Assembly: GCF_018687715.1 (NCBI RefSeq)
Contig: NC_056764.1
Coordinates: forward strand, 5,210,501 to 5,274,500
Source: Carya illinoinensis
Taxonomy: Eukaryota; Streptophyta; Magnoliopsida; Fagales; Juglandaceae
Direction of reading: 5' to 3'
Length of the DNA: 64,000 nt
The position numbers were made by a program, and so were the translations under genes. The notes beneath the pieces are model-generated. The model was not told where the DNA came from, ran no database searches, and saw only the letters and a program-made list of their open reading frames with translations. Below, in pieces: positions 11,940-23,866 of this stretch; the first letter of the stretch is position 1, and the number at the start of each line of letters is the position of its first letter.

Positions 11940-12849
11940 GTTTTGAACAGACGTTTTGTCCGAAAATGTGAAAAAAAGTTATTGCGCCATAAGACTTTAA
12001 ATAACCCTCCGAGTCTAATGGCACAAATCATAATACATTTTGACACTTCTAACTATCTCCAATAATCAAAAATACACTTCTGATACCATAGTAAATAATA
12101 ACACTAACTATGTAGTTAGACAAAAACCTATACGATTAATGGATTCGTGAAAACTTATGGGTTTTTCACGAGATTCCTAAAGTTAATAGAAATTTCACAA
12201 TTGAATTTCTAGCGGGCTGTTACACTTTTAGTTTATACAAAATATGGACAACAAAATACGAGCAAAAGTTATACATAATGGTGTATCGGTAAGCACCCTC
12301 TTAGTTTATACATAATACGGACAACAAAAGTAGAGAATTAGAAAGTGAATCCACTAAATAGTAAATAACACAATTTGATCAAAGTTACTGATACTCTATT
12401 CTGTTGCAAATAAAATGAGAAAATGAAATTTTATCTCCGGGGACCAAGGAAGTTATGATCTTCACACAACAGACAAAAACCATAAATTTAAATTTATTTC
12501 AAACCTTTGGAAATAATTAAGTCTGTGTTTACGAGTCAGTGATCACTTTGTGGTTTTAATGCTGCTTACACTTATATGGAGCATGATTTGAGATGGTTGC
12601 TAACGAGTCTATGTTTATTTTTTGTTTGTGACATTTCCACAAATACCTTATGTTCACAGTCCAAAATCAAAAACTTTAGCAAAAGAAATATCACAACCAT
12701 TTCCTCAATACATTCATTCACACAATTATATAATCTACACAATCCAATTTCCAATTTGAATAAGAAATAATATCCAAAATTTGGAGCGAATTTCTAAATT
12801 TAAAACCCTAAAAATTAAAATTTCCAATTGGCAAAAACTGGGGGGAGTA

Positions 12850-13321
12850 AAGCACTGTGGCGACGGTGGTGTGAAGCAATCTACGGCAGAGTGACGTTAA
12901 CGGCAGAATCTTGCTTGGTAGTGTTATGTAGCGTCATGCAGCGTGAGAGAAGAATTATGGTGAGTCTATGAGAGGCTAAGAGCTGAGGAGATGAGTGACC
13001 GAGTGAGGAAGAAAAATGGGAGCGAAGCAATTTGGTATATTCAAAACGGCGTCGTTCCCATTTAAATGGAACAATGTCATTCCAGTCAATCAATTGAAAA
13101 AAAATCCAGATGCAAGGCGTCGTTTTGCATCTAGTTTTTTATTTTTATTTTTAAACAGAATTTGGAGTTGGAATTCAGATCCAATAGGGCTCCGATTCCG
13201 ACTCCAACTTCCGTTGCGGAGTCAAAATTTCTCCGATTTCTAAACACTCTGATTTAGTCGGAGTCGGAATTAGAGAGGGAATCGGTCAGATTCGAAGAGG
13301 TCAAAATTTTGCATACCCCTA
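12850..13321. mobile_element. Truncated non-autonomous hAT-like element (right end)
   Basis: Shares the AAACGGCGTCGTT motif and the terminal GCATACCCCTA (ending 13321) seen in the complete non-autonomous hAT elements of this window. No matching left terminus or 8-bp duplication of ATCTCGTG was found. The left limit is approximate. Confidence 0.4.
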
Positions 13322-13363
13322 ATCTCGTGATGAGCGATACTATAACACATTGTTTAGTAGCCT

Positions 13364-13684
13364 CGTTTGATTGATGGAATGCACTGAGATCAACTCAGTT
13401 CAGTCTAATTTTAAAATGAGTCTAACATATAAACACAACTATCAAATCACTAAACTTATATCAATTCAAAACTTTCTTACACGTGGAATTTATAACATTT
13501 TTCAACTCAACACCTATTTACACACAGGACCCACAACCATTTTCATTTTTTTATAAATAAATATAAACTCATCTTAACATCTAAACACATCTAAAAATAT
13601 TTTAAATGGGCCCCACAAAAGTTATTTCACCATCTCAACTCACTATTATTCGTAAAGAACATAACTCAACTTAACATCCAAACG
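13364..13684. mobile_element. MITE-like element with CGTTTGAT/ATCCAAACG ends
   Basis: AT-rich, non-coding. It begins CGTTTGATTGATGG and ends ACATCCAAACG, so the termini are short imperfect inverted repeats. Related sequence of the same style lies at about 14000-14310 (ACATTTGGATGTT ... AACAACCAAACAAGG). No convincing target duplication, so the superfamily is unassigned. Confidence 0.45.
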
Positions 13685-14717
13685 ATGACTGAAAAAATGT
13701 GTGCGAGAGAGAGAACTAAATAAACATTAGAAATTTTTATAATAATTTACAACATTTCATAATTATTTTATAATTTATATTATAAGTAAGAGTTATAAAA
13801 TAATTAAGAGTTACATATTATTTTTTGTTGACTATAAGTATTTTCCTTTTACTTCTATTTTTTGTCCTCCAAAGATGTTGAAAATCTTTTCCTTGCTATC
13901 AAAACATATAAACTGGTGCATGTTCCTCTAGATATCCATCGCTATTAGATGCCGACGTTGATGCCTATACTTCATAAGAGGGTGGTGTTTAAGGCTACAT
14001 TTGGATGTTAAAATGAGTTGAGTTTTTTATGAATAGTAATGAGTTAAGATGGTAAAATGATTCTGTGGAGCCTACCTAAGATGTATTTGGATGTTAAGAT
14101 GAGTTTAGATTTAATTATGAGAAATTGAAAAAGGTTGTGGGTCTCATGTATAAAGAGGTATTGAGTTGAAAAAGTTTATAGGTCCCACGTGTAAAAACGT
14201 GTTAAATTGAGAAAAGTTTGTTGATTTGAAAGTTATGTATTTAGATATTAGACTCAGCTTAAAATTAAACTGAACTGAATTGATTTCAATATACTCTAAC
14301 AACCAAACAAGGCAATTTGTGCATATTAGAAGTCACTGACAAAAAAAATATTTAGATGTATATTTTTCTATGTTTGTAAAGGTGGGAGATCAATAAAAAA
14401 ATGCTTTTGAAAAGAAAATTGGTGAGACATTATGTATTCTTGGTGTTTTTCTTTTAAAAAAAGTTACTAGCTACTTGGTTTGTATCGCTTTAGTTGCCCT
14501 CTTGACGTGTGAATGCCACGTGCAACCGCATCATCAAATTATTTAAAAAAATGTAAAATATAAATCAAAAGTAGCTCGTTCTCTTTGTCGACTATTTGAA
14601 CAAGAAAAAGCAAAGCCACATTTGAAACCGGCAGCAAACCAAGACAATGGGATAGGGAAGTGCTGGTTCACGACATGGTCGGCTTACGGCGCAATGGTGT
14701 GACGTGTTTGCAGTAGC

Positions 14718-15283
14718 TAGGGGTGAAAACCAATGTCATCAATGTGGGTTCGCACCGACGGATTCTCACATGTGGCTTAAGGGGAAGTAAACCGGCAACT
14801 TTGATTTTGGCGTGATTCCAGTCGATCCATCTGTTTCCCGTCATGGAGCCATGAAGGAGGAGCGAAGCGGCAAGTTGTGAGGTTGCGTGTGAGAGAGGAG
14901 AGAGATTCTGAAGAAAGAAGAAGAATTAGGAAGAAGAATATGGAGGGGAGGGGGCAGGGTTATTAAACCCTAGATCAAAACGACATCGTTTGAATTTAAT
15001 CCAAATGGCATCGTTTTATATATTTGTTTTTTAACTTTGAGTGTAAAACGATATTGTTTTACTCATTTAAGTGAAACGAAATTGTTTTATACACATATAA
15101 TATAATAAATATATATTACTAGCCGATTTGGTGGTTTGAACTAGGTTCAGACTGGGATCGAACTGGCCAACGTCTGTTTTACCATTTTCCTGCCGCCAGC
15201 CAACTGGTTTTATGCCGATTACATACTTCGGCATCCAATTCGTCTTTGTGATGGCTGGTTTGGTCAATTTATGTATAGCCTTA
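14718..15283. mobile_element. Non-autonomous hAT element, 566 bp
   Basis: Starts TAGGGGTGAAAACC and ends TATAGCCTTA. It is flanked by the perfect 8-bp duplication GCAGTAGC (14710-14717 and 15284-15291), the hAT length. The right terminus is only a partial match to the left. The interior holds the AAACGACATCGTTT-type palindromic motif twice. No transposase coding. Confidence 0.85.
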
Positions 15284-15333
15284 GCAGTAGCTAGGCTTGG
15301 TTGCTTCCAGTGAAGGTTTGCAATGATGCAGGT

Positions 15334-16105
15334 TAGGCCTGTGCATAAAAGGGTCTGGCCTGACATGGGCCCACCCGACCAGAGTTGTGTTGTGGGTCAA
15401 ACCCTTTACAAGTTTATTACAAGTAAAAATCGATCAACCGGTTGAAACTATCTCCATTTCTCTCTCGTCCTCAAACCCTAACATCTCTTGGAATCAGCCC
15501 ATGATCTTCTACTCCAACCACACCTCTAAACATCAAGAGCTATTGTTGGAGCATCATGACAGCCACAGCGGTCGCAAAGTTGTTGTTGTTTGCGACATCG
15601 AAACTAAGTTCTTCAAAGTGCTCTTCGTCGTCGTTTGTGAAGCTAAGACAGAGAAGCCTCGCGATCAGCACGGAGGCGACGAAGGAGCTCCGGTGCTCCA
15701 GGATCATGTTGCCAAATAGATTATGACGTGGCATCATGTTGCTCGAGTATCTGGTCGAGCTTGCTGCTCCAGAAGAAAGAGAGAATCGAATCGTAGATTT
15801 GCTCCCGAAGGATCTTGCTGCTCGAGTAACGAGGTATCGCAATCAGCATGAAAAATCTTCGCTCCACCCTTAATTGCTGCATAGCCTCTTTATTTTGATT
15901 TTAGTTTTGTGTGCTAACGCTAGGGAATGAGAACTAGAATAGGTTGCTGAAGGTCCAATGTCTATGGCAGAACGAAAGAGAAGATGATTTACGAGTTCGA
16001 CCCCACCCAAAACTTTACAAGTCGGATCGGGTTGCTCTATATGAACATGCTTTGGGGGTCGGGTCGGGCTCAAATCTGACTTAGACGGGTCGGTGTGCAA
16101 GCCTA
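15334..16105. mobile_element. Non-autonomous hAT element, 772 bp
   Basis: Starts TAGGCCTGTGCA and ends TGTGCAAGCCTA (near-perfect terminal inverted repeats). The 8-bp flanks ATGCAGGT (15326-15333) and ATGCAAGT (16106-16113) match at 7 of 8. It sits only 50 bp from the preceding hAT element. ORFs of 76-110 codons inside are not recognisable proteins. Confidence 0.85.
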
Positions 16106-16113
16106 ATGCAAGT

Positions 16114-17044
16114 CATGCAAGGGTGGTTTAGGGGGGTTGGCAACATGAAGGGTTAGTTTGTTGCGACTATGCAACCATGGAGGGCAAAGCCGAGGTTGGG
16201 TCGATGATGGTTTTGCCATGATGCTTGCAGGGTGTAGCTTGTTGTGATGTCTTGTTGCAACGACTACATGTGATAAGAATTGCTTGCGAACTTCTGGTAT
16301 TCGGTTGGAAATCATATTCGATAATGGGAGAGATAGAGAGAGGCAAGGGGGATCAGTTTTGTTTTTAGAAAAATGATACTATACCACTTGAGTTTATTCT
16401 CTTGATTTGACCATTCATATATTTTATTTTATTTTATTATTTTTTAATAGTTAAAGAAGTAACAATTAGTATATTAATATATTTTTTAAATGTCTAAAAG
16501 AAAAAAAAAAATACATTTTATACTAGGGACACATCCAACTATCAAAGTTGAACGGGATAATTGCAATATCCTTTTTTTAACAGCGGTAAAATAGAGTTGT
16601 ATATCTCCTTTTTTGTTTTTTTTTTGTCTTTTTTTTCTTTTTTGCCATGTTTTGTTGTTGGGCGAAATGCCACTCTCGACCCAAAAATACTACCGACTAG
16701 TTTTTTTTTTTTTTTTCATTTACTTGATGGTTAAATAAATATTTTTAATAATTTTATGAATTTTTTTAAATATTTAAAAATTTTAAAAAAAGGTTTAGAA
16801 AATGTTTTAAAAAATTACAACATTCGGCAAGAATTTTGGATGGGTAACAGCTCCCTTTGTTGTTGTCATCGTCATTTTATTTGTACATAAAACATATTTT
16901 ATAGGGATCTTTTTATAAGAGAGATGTTTGGAATTCTGATAAACATCTTGAGCATTTCTCCTGACATGTTTTTTTTTATTTAATAATTAAACAAGTATTT
17001 TTTTAAAAAACTATTTAAGAATATGAAAAAATGAATAAAAATAA
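16114..17044. other. Intergenic, AT-rich, no gene seen
   Basis: Contains homopolymer T and A runs and low-complexity AT sequence; no ORF or repeat structure I can name. Confidence 0.6.
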
Positions 17045-17049
17045 AATTA

Positions 17050-17390
17050 TGTTATAAACTATCTTGAATTGTATGACCATATTTAGCTAGTCGTCAAACA
17101 TATAGTACATAGTGCTAGCATAGTGAGCTAGCCGTAAAATGTATAGTGTATAGTACTAGCATAGTGAGTTAGCCGCAAAATGCATAGTGCATAGTGCTAG
17201 CATAGTGAGCTAGCCGCAAAATGCATAGTGCTAGTCGTAAAAAGTATAGTCCCATTTGTACTCCTATATATATCGTTGAATCCTTTAAGAAATTCATAAG
17301 TTTCATAACCTCTCTGAGCTCTATCTCTCTCTCTCCTTTTAAAAGTTTTATAACACGTTATGGCTCTCTCTCTTCTATGATTTCATAACA
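17050..17390 (+). repeat. 5' LTR of the copia element
   Basis: 341 bp, TGTTATAAAC to TTTCATAACA. It contains about three tandem copies of a ~41-bp unit built on GCTAGCATAGTGAGCTAGCC, itself partly palindromic (GCTAGC, GAGCTAGC). The 3' LTR has fewer copies. Confidence 0.9.
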
Positions 17391-17580
17391 CGTTATCAGC
17401 ACGAAAGTTCTGACGATTTTAAAGCCAGTAGTCCTCTACTTCAAGTAAGTTTTTCAATATATTTTTGTAGTTTCCAAAATGAATATGAAATGTTACATTA
17501 CTTAATGAAAACTCTATACTTATTCTATTGATTTTGTGAATGTTAAACATACTTATGTTTCTGATTTATATATGTAAAAA

Positions 17581-18630
17581 ATGTCAAATCTTATAAAATT
17601 AAAATTCGTTGCTCTTGACATTTCTGGAAAAAATTATTTATCTTGGATCCTTAATGCTGAGATCTATCTGGATACGATGAACCTAGGAGATACAATTAAA
17701 GAAGGAAATCAAGGGTCCCTGCAGGACCGTGCTAAGGCAATGATTTTCCTTCGACACCATCTTCATGAAGAATTAAAAACTGAGTATCTAACGGTGAATG
17801 ATCCACTTATTTTATGGAATAATTTAAGGAAGAGATATGAACACTAGAAAACTGTAATCCTTCCAAAAGCTCATCATGATTAGATGCACCTGAGGTTGCA
17901 AGACTTCAAGAGTGTTAGTGAATATAACTTTGCACTCTTTAAAATTAGCTCGCTATTGAAATTATGTGGTGAAAAAGTCACTGATGATGACTTATTAGAG
18001 AAGACATATACTACTTTTCATGCCTCGAATGTGCTCCTGCAGCAGCAGTATCGAGAGCGAAAGTTCAAAAAATATTCTGAACTTATATCTTGTATTCTAT
18101 TAACTGAGCAAAATAATAAGCTTTTGTTAAGAAATTACCAGTCACGTCCTACTGGTTCTATATCATTCTCTGAAGTGAATAGTACCAGATTTACATCATT
18201 TCTAAAAGCGAATGGTGCATCTTTTCAAAGAAAAAGAGGGCGTGAACATGGTAGGAAAAACTATAGAAGTGGAGGTTCTAAAAGTGACCACACTAAAAGG
18301 GACAATAATAGATATACACCGTACCACCAGAAGTGGTTCAACTCAGAGAATGACAAAAGTCCTCAAAATAAATTTTTAAAGAAAAATGAAGATGGATGCC
18401 ATAGATGTGGTATAGCTGGACATTGGGCTCGTGTCTGTCGTACAGATAAGTACTTAGTTGACTTATATCAATCTTCTATAAAAGAAAAAACAAAAAAATT
18501 TGAAACAAATTTTGTTGAACAATCATATGCTTTAGATTCTATAGATGGAGAAGATATTATAAGCCTTAATGTTTTTGATTTCTTTGAGGATTCTAGTGGT
18601 AGAGTTGATCATGGAAGTGTTACTTTTTAA
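17581..18630 (+). pseudogene. gag: Copia gag with two in-frame stops
   Basis: A single frame of about 349 codons begins at ATG 17581 and is broken by TAG at 17845-17847 and TAG at 17881-17883. The first third is a UBN2/DUF4219-type gag fold (NYLSWILNAEIYLDTMNLGD, then LWNNLRKRYEH). The C-terminal third is basic and carries the zinc knuckle CHRCGIAGHWARVC (CX2CX4HX4C). It then ends in an acidic DFFED tail typical of plant copia gag. Apart from the two stops the frame is intact. In the living element it would coat RNA in virus-like particles. Confidence 0.9.
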
Positions 18631-18749
18631 TTAATGTATTTCCTTTATCTTATTATAAAATATTTTTATATTATGCAATATTTTGTAGTAATGAAAGTTT
18701 TATTTATTCTTTTATACTTGTTATAAATTATTGATGATATGATTTATCT

Positions 18750-19150
18750 GAGAATGGAAATGGAGCATCCCTAAAGGATCGCCCTAAATTAATAATTTTA
18801 TTGAGTATCTCATATGAGTGATACTGGTACCAAAAGCTCGTTATGATTTATGCACCTAAAGTTGCATAATTGAAATTGTGGAAAGAATATATATTTGAAT
18901 GAACGTCTCGAATGTGTTCCTGAAGTAGCAATATCGATTATGCTCCTGAAGTAATAATATGAAATGCAAACGTTCACAATATATTCTAAATTTGTATCAA
19001 GTCTTTCAGTGACTAAGCAAAATAATGAGTTTTTGATAAGAATCATTAGTCACGTCTTACTAGATCTATATCATTCCCTGAAGTGAAAAGAATGATGCGT
19101 TTCATTCAAAGAAACTAAGAGATTGGACGTGATAATGAATATCTTTTCGG
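18750..19150 (+). pseudogene. Second, degraded copia gag segment
   Basis: Nucleotide-level echo of the gag just upstream: GGATCGCCCTAA resembles GGACCGTGCTAA, CCAAAAGCTCGTTATGATT resembles CCAAAAGCTCATCATGATT, and the block CTCGAATGTG...AGTCACGTC repeats with many changes. It has no open frame. It is best read as a tandem duplication or a recombined older copy inside the same element. Confidence 0.65.
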
Positions 19151-19881
19151 GCCAGAAGCTCGTATTGGAAAAGCTGTAAGATTTCTCTTTAAGATGATAT
19201 TATACAAATTATTGAATCAAATATTATGATGCATCAAAAGGTGATATGATTCAAAATATTTGTATCTTTTCATGGTTATCTTGATCATCCAAAATCAAAT
19301 TACGATAAGTCGAATGATTTTCATATGGACGTCCATAAAAGAACCAGAAAATTCTTTTACTATAAAGTCTTACCACCAGAAGTGGAAAGAAAAATTTGCT
19401 TGAAGCAAATAAGATGAAATTATTCGACGTTATCTTAATTATCATATGTGAACCAGAAGTTCAGATGATAATTAAATTTTGGATGCAATAAGATAAAAAT
19501 GTCTCATATTCTAGTTGCTAAAATCCCAGCGAGGATTGAAATCCCTGTAGGACAATTAAGAAATTCAACAGTCTGAAAGTATGTGAGACCTATTGATACA
19601 AAAGGTACTGCATCTCAAAAGATAAAGATACAAATAATTTGGTGCTCCTGAATAGGCCATACCACAAAACAAGCAATAAAGTTCATCCAAATTCTCTGTA
19701 TAAAATTCTCCTATATAAACTCTTGAAGAGTGCCTCCTGAAGAGGTTTTTCATGAAAATGTCTTCCCTTGAAGAGGGACAGGTACCTGAAAATAACAAGA
19801 TCTCGTTACATTTCATGAATAATGGAGAAATTATGGATAGAAATAAAATCGTTGTTGACAACGTATTTCCATATGAGATGG

Positions 19882-20676
<795 letters not shown>

Positions 20677-21655
20677 TGAGATGGTAATTGACATTACCAA
20701 AAGTAATGATGAAAGTGAATCAAGAATCGTCGAAGAATACGACGTAAAATATTAACCAAATTTGAAAGAAACAATTCCTGCAGAATTGATTCACTAGTAA
20801 AATATGATATATCGGGACTTATAGTCCAAACACCTAAAGATGTGATGCTTGTTGAATGTCAGTGGGTATTTATGGAAAGGAAATAAAAATGTGATATATA
20901 AATCACGAGTCAGTTTCTCAATTCTTGGAGAATTGATATCACTAAGTAAAATGTGATAAATATGGACTTGAAGTCCAAATACCTAAAGATGTGATTTTTG
21001 TTAAATATCAGTGGATATTTATATACATGATATAAAAAGCCTAAAGTTTTTAATATGAAAATATGATATAGAAATCACAAGTTAGTTTCTCGAAGAAACA
21101 ATATTGATATGATTTTAAAGTGGTTGAAATCATATTGAGATTTTTATTAGCTTGAAAGTTACCGAGAGTTTGGATATGCATGATTAACTGCATATTTATA
21201 TGGATCATTGGATCATGATATATATATATGAAAATCCCTGAAGGATAAAAAATGTCTGAAGCTTCTAATATGAATACATCTGAAAATATGTATTCTATCA
21301 AGTTTCAAAGATTCTTATATGATCTAAAGCAATCCAAACGCAAATGGAAACAAGCTATTATTGTAGTTTATATATATGATTTAAATGTCATTGAGGCTCC
21401 AGAGTAGCTCATGAAAACTGCACATATTTGAAATATAAATCTGAAACCCTTGCGGCTTCAAGGGGAAGATGGATGATGTTATTAGTCATGAAATACCATC
21501 TTTTAATACAATTAGTATTTCAAATTCATATTATGGGTTTGATATGAAGTGTGCATTATTAAAGAAGAAATAAAATGGAGCACACAGAACATCTACCAAA
21601 AGATAGAAACACAAATATATTTGTGAAATATTATTTTATTATCTTGAAGCAAGAA

Positions 21656-22081
21656 TTACAGAAATTTGAGGCACTTTGCCTCATTCTTCAAACGCTCTTG
21701 TTCTTCAAAAATCTGCATGGCATCCCTATCTAAAGGGGTGGGCAATCGAAAAGAAGATTTAAGCAAAGATTTTAAATTCCTATTCTCTTACTTTATTGAT
21801 TCTATCTTCATGTTGGACTCCAGAAGAAGTCGCTGAAGTATAGCAATATTCTCGTGGAGATTATCAACTCCACAAGTTCTGGATTGCAGTCGCTGAGAAA
21901 ATGTGACAATGGATGATGAGTATCGGGTACCGAGACTCCCAAGCTCATAGATAATTTCATTATCTGACCTATGAGTCAGATCATTATATTGCATGATAGC
22001 ACCTGTGGTAGAAGTAGGAACAGCTTATGAACGAGGTGCAGAGTACCTCATAAATTGGCCATGAGAAGATCGCTGAGCCAT
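21656..22081 (-). pseudogene. Antisense ORF inside the copia element
   Basis: Read on the minus strand, opposite to gag-pol, an ATG at 22081 opens a frame of about 141 codons ending TAA at 21658-21656, with two internal TAA stops (22027-22025 and one directly after ...MKIESIK near 21788). The frame is otherwise maintained: MAQRSSHGQFMRYSAPRS, then LTHRSDNEIIYELGSL, NLHENIAILQRLLLES and IFEEQERLKNEAKCLKFL. Its second half is leucine- and charge-rich and could form coiled coils. A TATA-like box lies about 100 nt upstream and AATAAA about 16 nt past the stop, so it looks like a complete small transcription unit. I do not recognise the family. It lies between the RT remnants and the RNase H tail, where plant copia elements normally have only pol. 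Confidence 0.6.
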
Positions 22082-22180
22082 TGTAGGATAAGAATGCAGA
22101 AAGAGATTGCAGAGTAAAAATGCAATATGATTACAGAAAAGTGAAGAAGATGAGATGCGAATGAAGATGAACTGAATATC

Positions 22181-22189
22181 TCTTTTATA
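22181..22189 (-). promoter_or_regulatory. TATA-like box of the antisense ORF
   Basis: TATAAAAGA on the minus strand, about 100 nt upstream of the ATG at 22081. It is followed by a CT-rich leader with no other ATG that I see. Plausible core promoter; not tested. Confidence 0.5.
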
Positions 22190-22459
22190 GAGAAAATTAT
22201 GATACAACATCTCTCGTGAAGCAAGAGAAAAGAGACGAAATATAGCTTCATAGCTCTGCGACGCGTGACACCTACAGAGGAGTTGAAAATCCACGGTGCT
22301 TGTCTGATCTTAAAAGGTTGGCCACCGTTTTTATTAAAAAATGAGGTTAACGGTTTAATGTTGATGAATTCTCCACTAACTGTGTTATTTACAAGAACTC
22401 CAGAAGAGTACAACTCCAGAAGAGTAGTGATGAGCAGAAAGATCCAGTTGTGATTATTT

Positions 22460-22708
22460 TATCGACATGGATCAAATCCACAGTTAGTTGGATGTACAGA
22501 TGAGAGTTATCTTTCAGATACACACAAGAAGATCATTGCAATTCATGAGAAGAAAATTGAAATGGATATCAAGAAGGTACGGTCAAGTAAAAATCTGACA
22601 GATTTATTCACTAAAGTATTACCAACTGCAACATTTAAGAAGATTATGCAGAACATTGGAATGCGGAGGTTTGAAGACCTGTTATCATGCACTTTTCAGG
22701 GGAAGTAA
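22460..22708 (+). pseudogene. Copia RNase H C-terminal remnant
   Basis: The plus strand reads QLVGCTDESYLSDTHK, then IEMDIKKVRSSKNLTDLFTK and LPTATFKKIMQNIGMRR. This is the familiar end of plant copia pol (adult-type RSxxNLADLFTKxLP motif). The rest of RNase H is missing upstream, where the antisense ORF region intervenes. Confidence 0.85.
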
Positions 22709-22929
22709 TGTCTTGAAGACTTGTGCTGATTGTACTCTTTTTCCTTCGCTAAGGTTTTATCCCACTGGGTTTTCCTTTGCAAGGTTTTAATGAAACAATC
22801 CTAAAGCATTCGGCTATACACATGAATACTGTACTCTTTTTCCTTCGCCATTGGTTTTTTCCCACAGGATTTTCCTTAGCAAGGTTTTAACCATGCATAT
22901 TCTTTAAATATGGTCATCCAAAAGGGAAG

Positions 22930-23230
22930 TGTTATAAACTATCTTGAATTGTATGACCATATTTAGCTAATCGTCAAACGCATAGTACATAATACTAGCA
23001 TAGTGAGCTAGCCGCAAAATATATAGTGCATAGTACTAGCATAGTGAGCTAGCCGCAAAATGCATAGTGCTAGTCGTAAAAAACATAGTCCCATTTGTAC
23101 TCCTATATATATCGTTGAATTCTTTAAGAAATTCATAAGTTTCATAATCTCTCCGAGTTCTATCTCTTTCTTTTTCTTTTTAAAAATTTTGTAACACGTT
23201 ATGGTCTCTCTCTTTTATGGTTTTATAACA
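22930..23230 (+). repeat. 3' LTR of the copia element
   Basis: 301 bp, matching 17050-17390 with several substitutions and about one fewer ~41-bp tandem unit. It ends GGTTTTATAACA and is followed by the duplication AATTA. Confidence 0.9.
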
Positions 23231-23235
23231 AATTA

Positions 23236-23866
23236 AAATTAAAAAAATCATTTGGACTTGTCGGCAGCCATCCTCGTGTTACACCAACGGCGCCTCTTTC
23301 TACAAACCAGCAAGCTCATCAATTGACGTAATGGGCCGCCATGGGAATCTTCACGTCTGCCCGATTATACTGCATATCATTCAATGTTGTTGATCGCCTA
23401 ATGTTTTTCTCCAGAGGATAATGCTTATCTGACATAGAAAAGCCACCAATGCCCACCGATCCCCCTTTTTTTTTTTTTTTTTTTTTACTTGGTACTTAAG
23501 AAAATATTTTTAAATAATGTTATGAATTTATTTTTTTAAAATATATAAAAAAACCAATATATATATATATATATATATATATTTGCCTGTTCGATAGCCA
23601 CCTTCGGTGGCTTTTCTCTATTGATGTAGTAGGGTCCTTCTCTAGAACTCCTCTGACTTCTGATCTTCATGTATTGCATGGTTGGGAGAAAAAGAAACTT
23701 GGAAAGGAAAGCAGGTATAAAAATTACAACCGGAGATAGTAGGTCTAAAATATGAAAATCACAAAATATGTAACAGAAGGTTAAATTCACCAGTCTTTAA
23801 GTCCAAGGGAAATAAAAAAGTACAAAATCAAAAGCTCTGGCTAGTACGCCAAATATTGAAGGAACG
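23236..23866. other. Intergenic, 3' of the ankyrin gene
   Basis: Holds a T-run near 23466-23487 and a short (TA)n tract near 23557-23581. It includes the presumed 3' UTR of the minus-strand ankyrin gene. No other gene seen. Confidence 0.6.

Larger units (their letters stand above)
736..12224 (-). mobile_element. Complete Ty3/gypsy chromovirus, Tekay/Del-like, minus strand
   Basis: An 11.5-kb LTR retrotransposon lying in reverse. Both LTRs start TGTGACGCCC and end GCTGTTACA. The element is flanked by the perfect 5-bp target duplication CTTTT (731-735 and 12225-12229). Internal order on the minus strand is 5' LTR, PBS matching initiator tRNA-Met, gag, pol (protease, RT, RNase H, integrase, chromodomain-like tail), PPT, 3' LTR. 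The LTRs differ by only about five or six substitutions that I can see, plus a 107-bp repeat-number difference, so insertion was recent. Gag and pol are free of stops. The oddity is the gag-pol junction, which needs a 116-nt intron or is broken. It inserted beside an old hAT remnant, in a segment duplicated with a period near 73 bp. Confidence 0.95.
8896..12224 (-). repeat. 5' LTR of the Tekay-like element
   Basis: 3329 bp, TG...CA, nearly identical to 736-3957. It is 107 bp longer, explained by two extra copies of the hairpin repeat. It should hold the element's promoter, but I could not place a transcription start with confidence. The target duplication CTTTT follows at 12225-12229. Confidence 0.95.
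12230..14709. other. Intergenic DNA with small-element remnants
   Basis: No supported gene. The first ~75 bases hold a second copy of the segment into which the gypsy element inserted (GGTAAGCACCCT at 12288, as at 721). From about 12850 the DNA becomes GC-richer and resembles a truncated hAT element (separate entry), and 13364-13684 is a MITE-like unit. ORFs of 60-75 codons here have no recognisable motifs. Confidence 0.6.
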
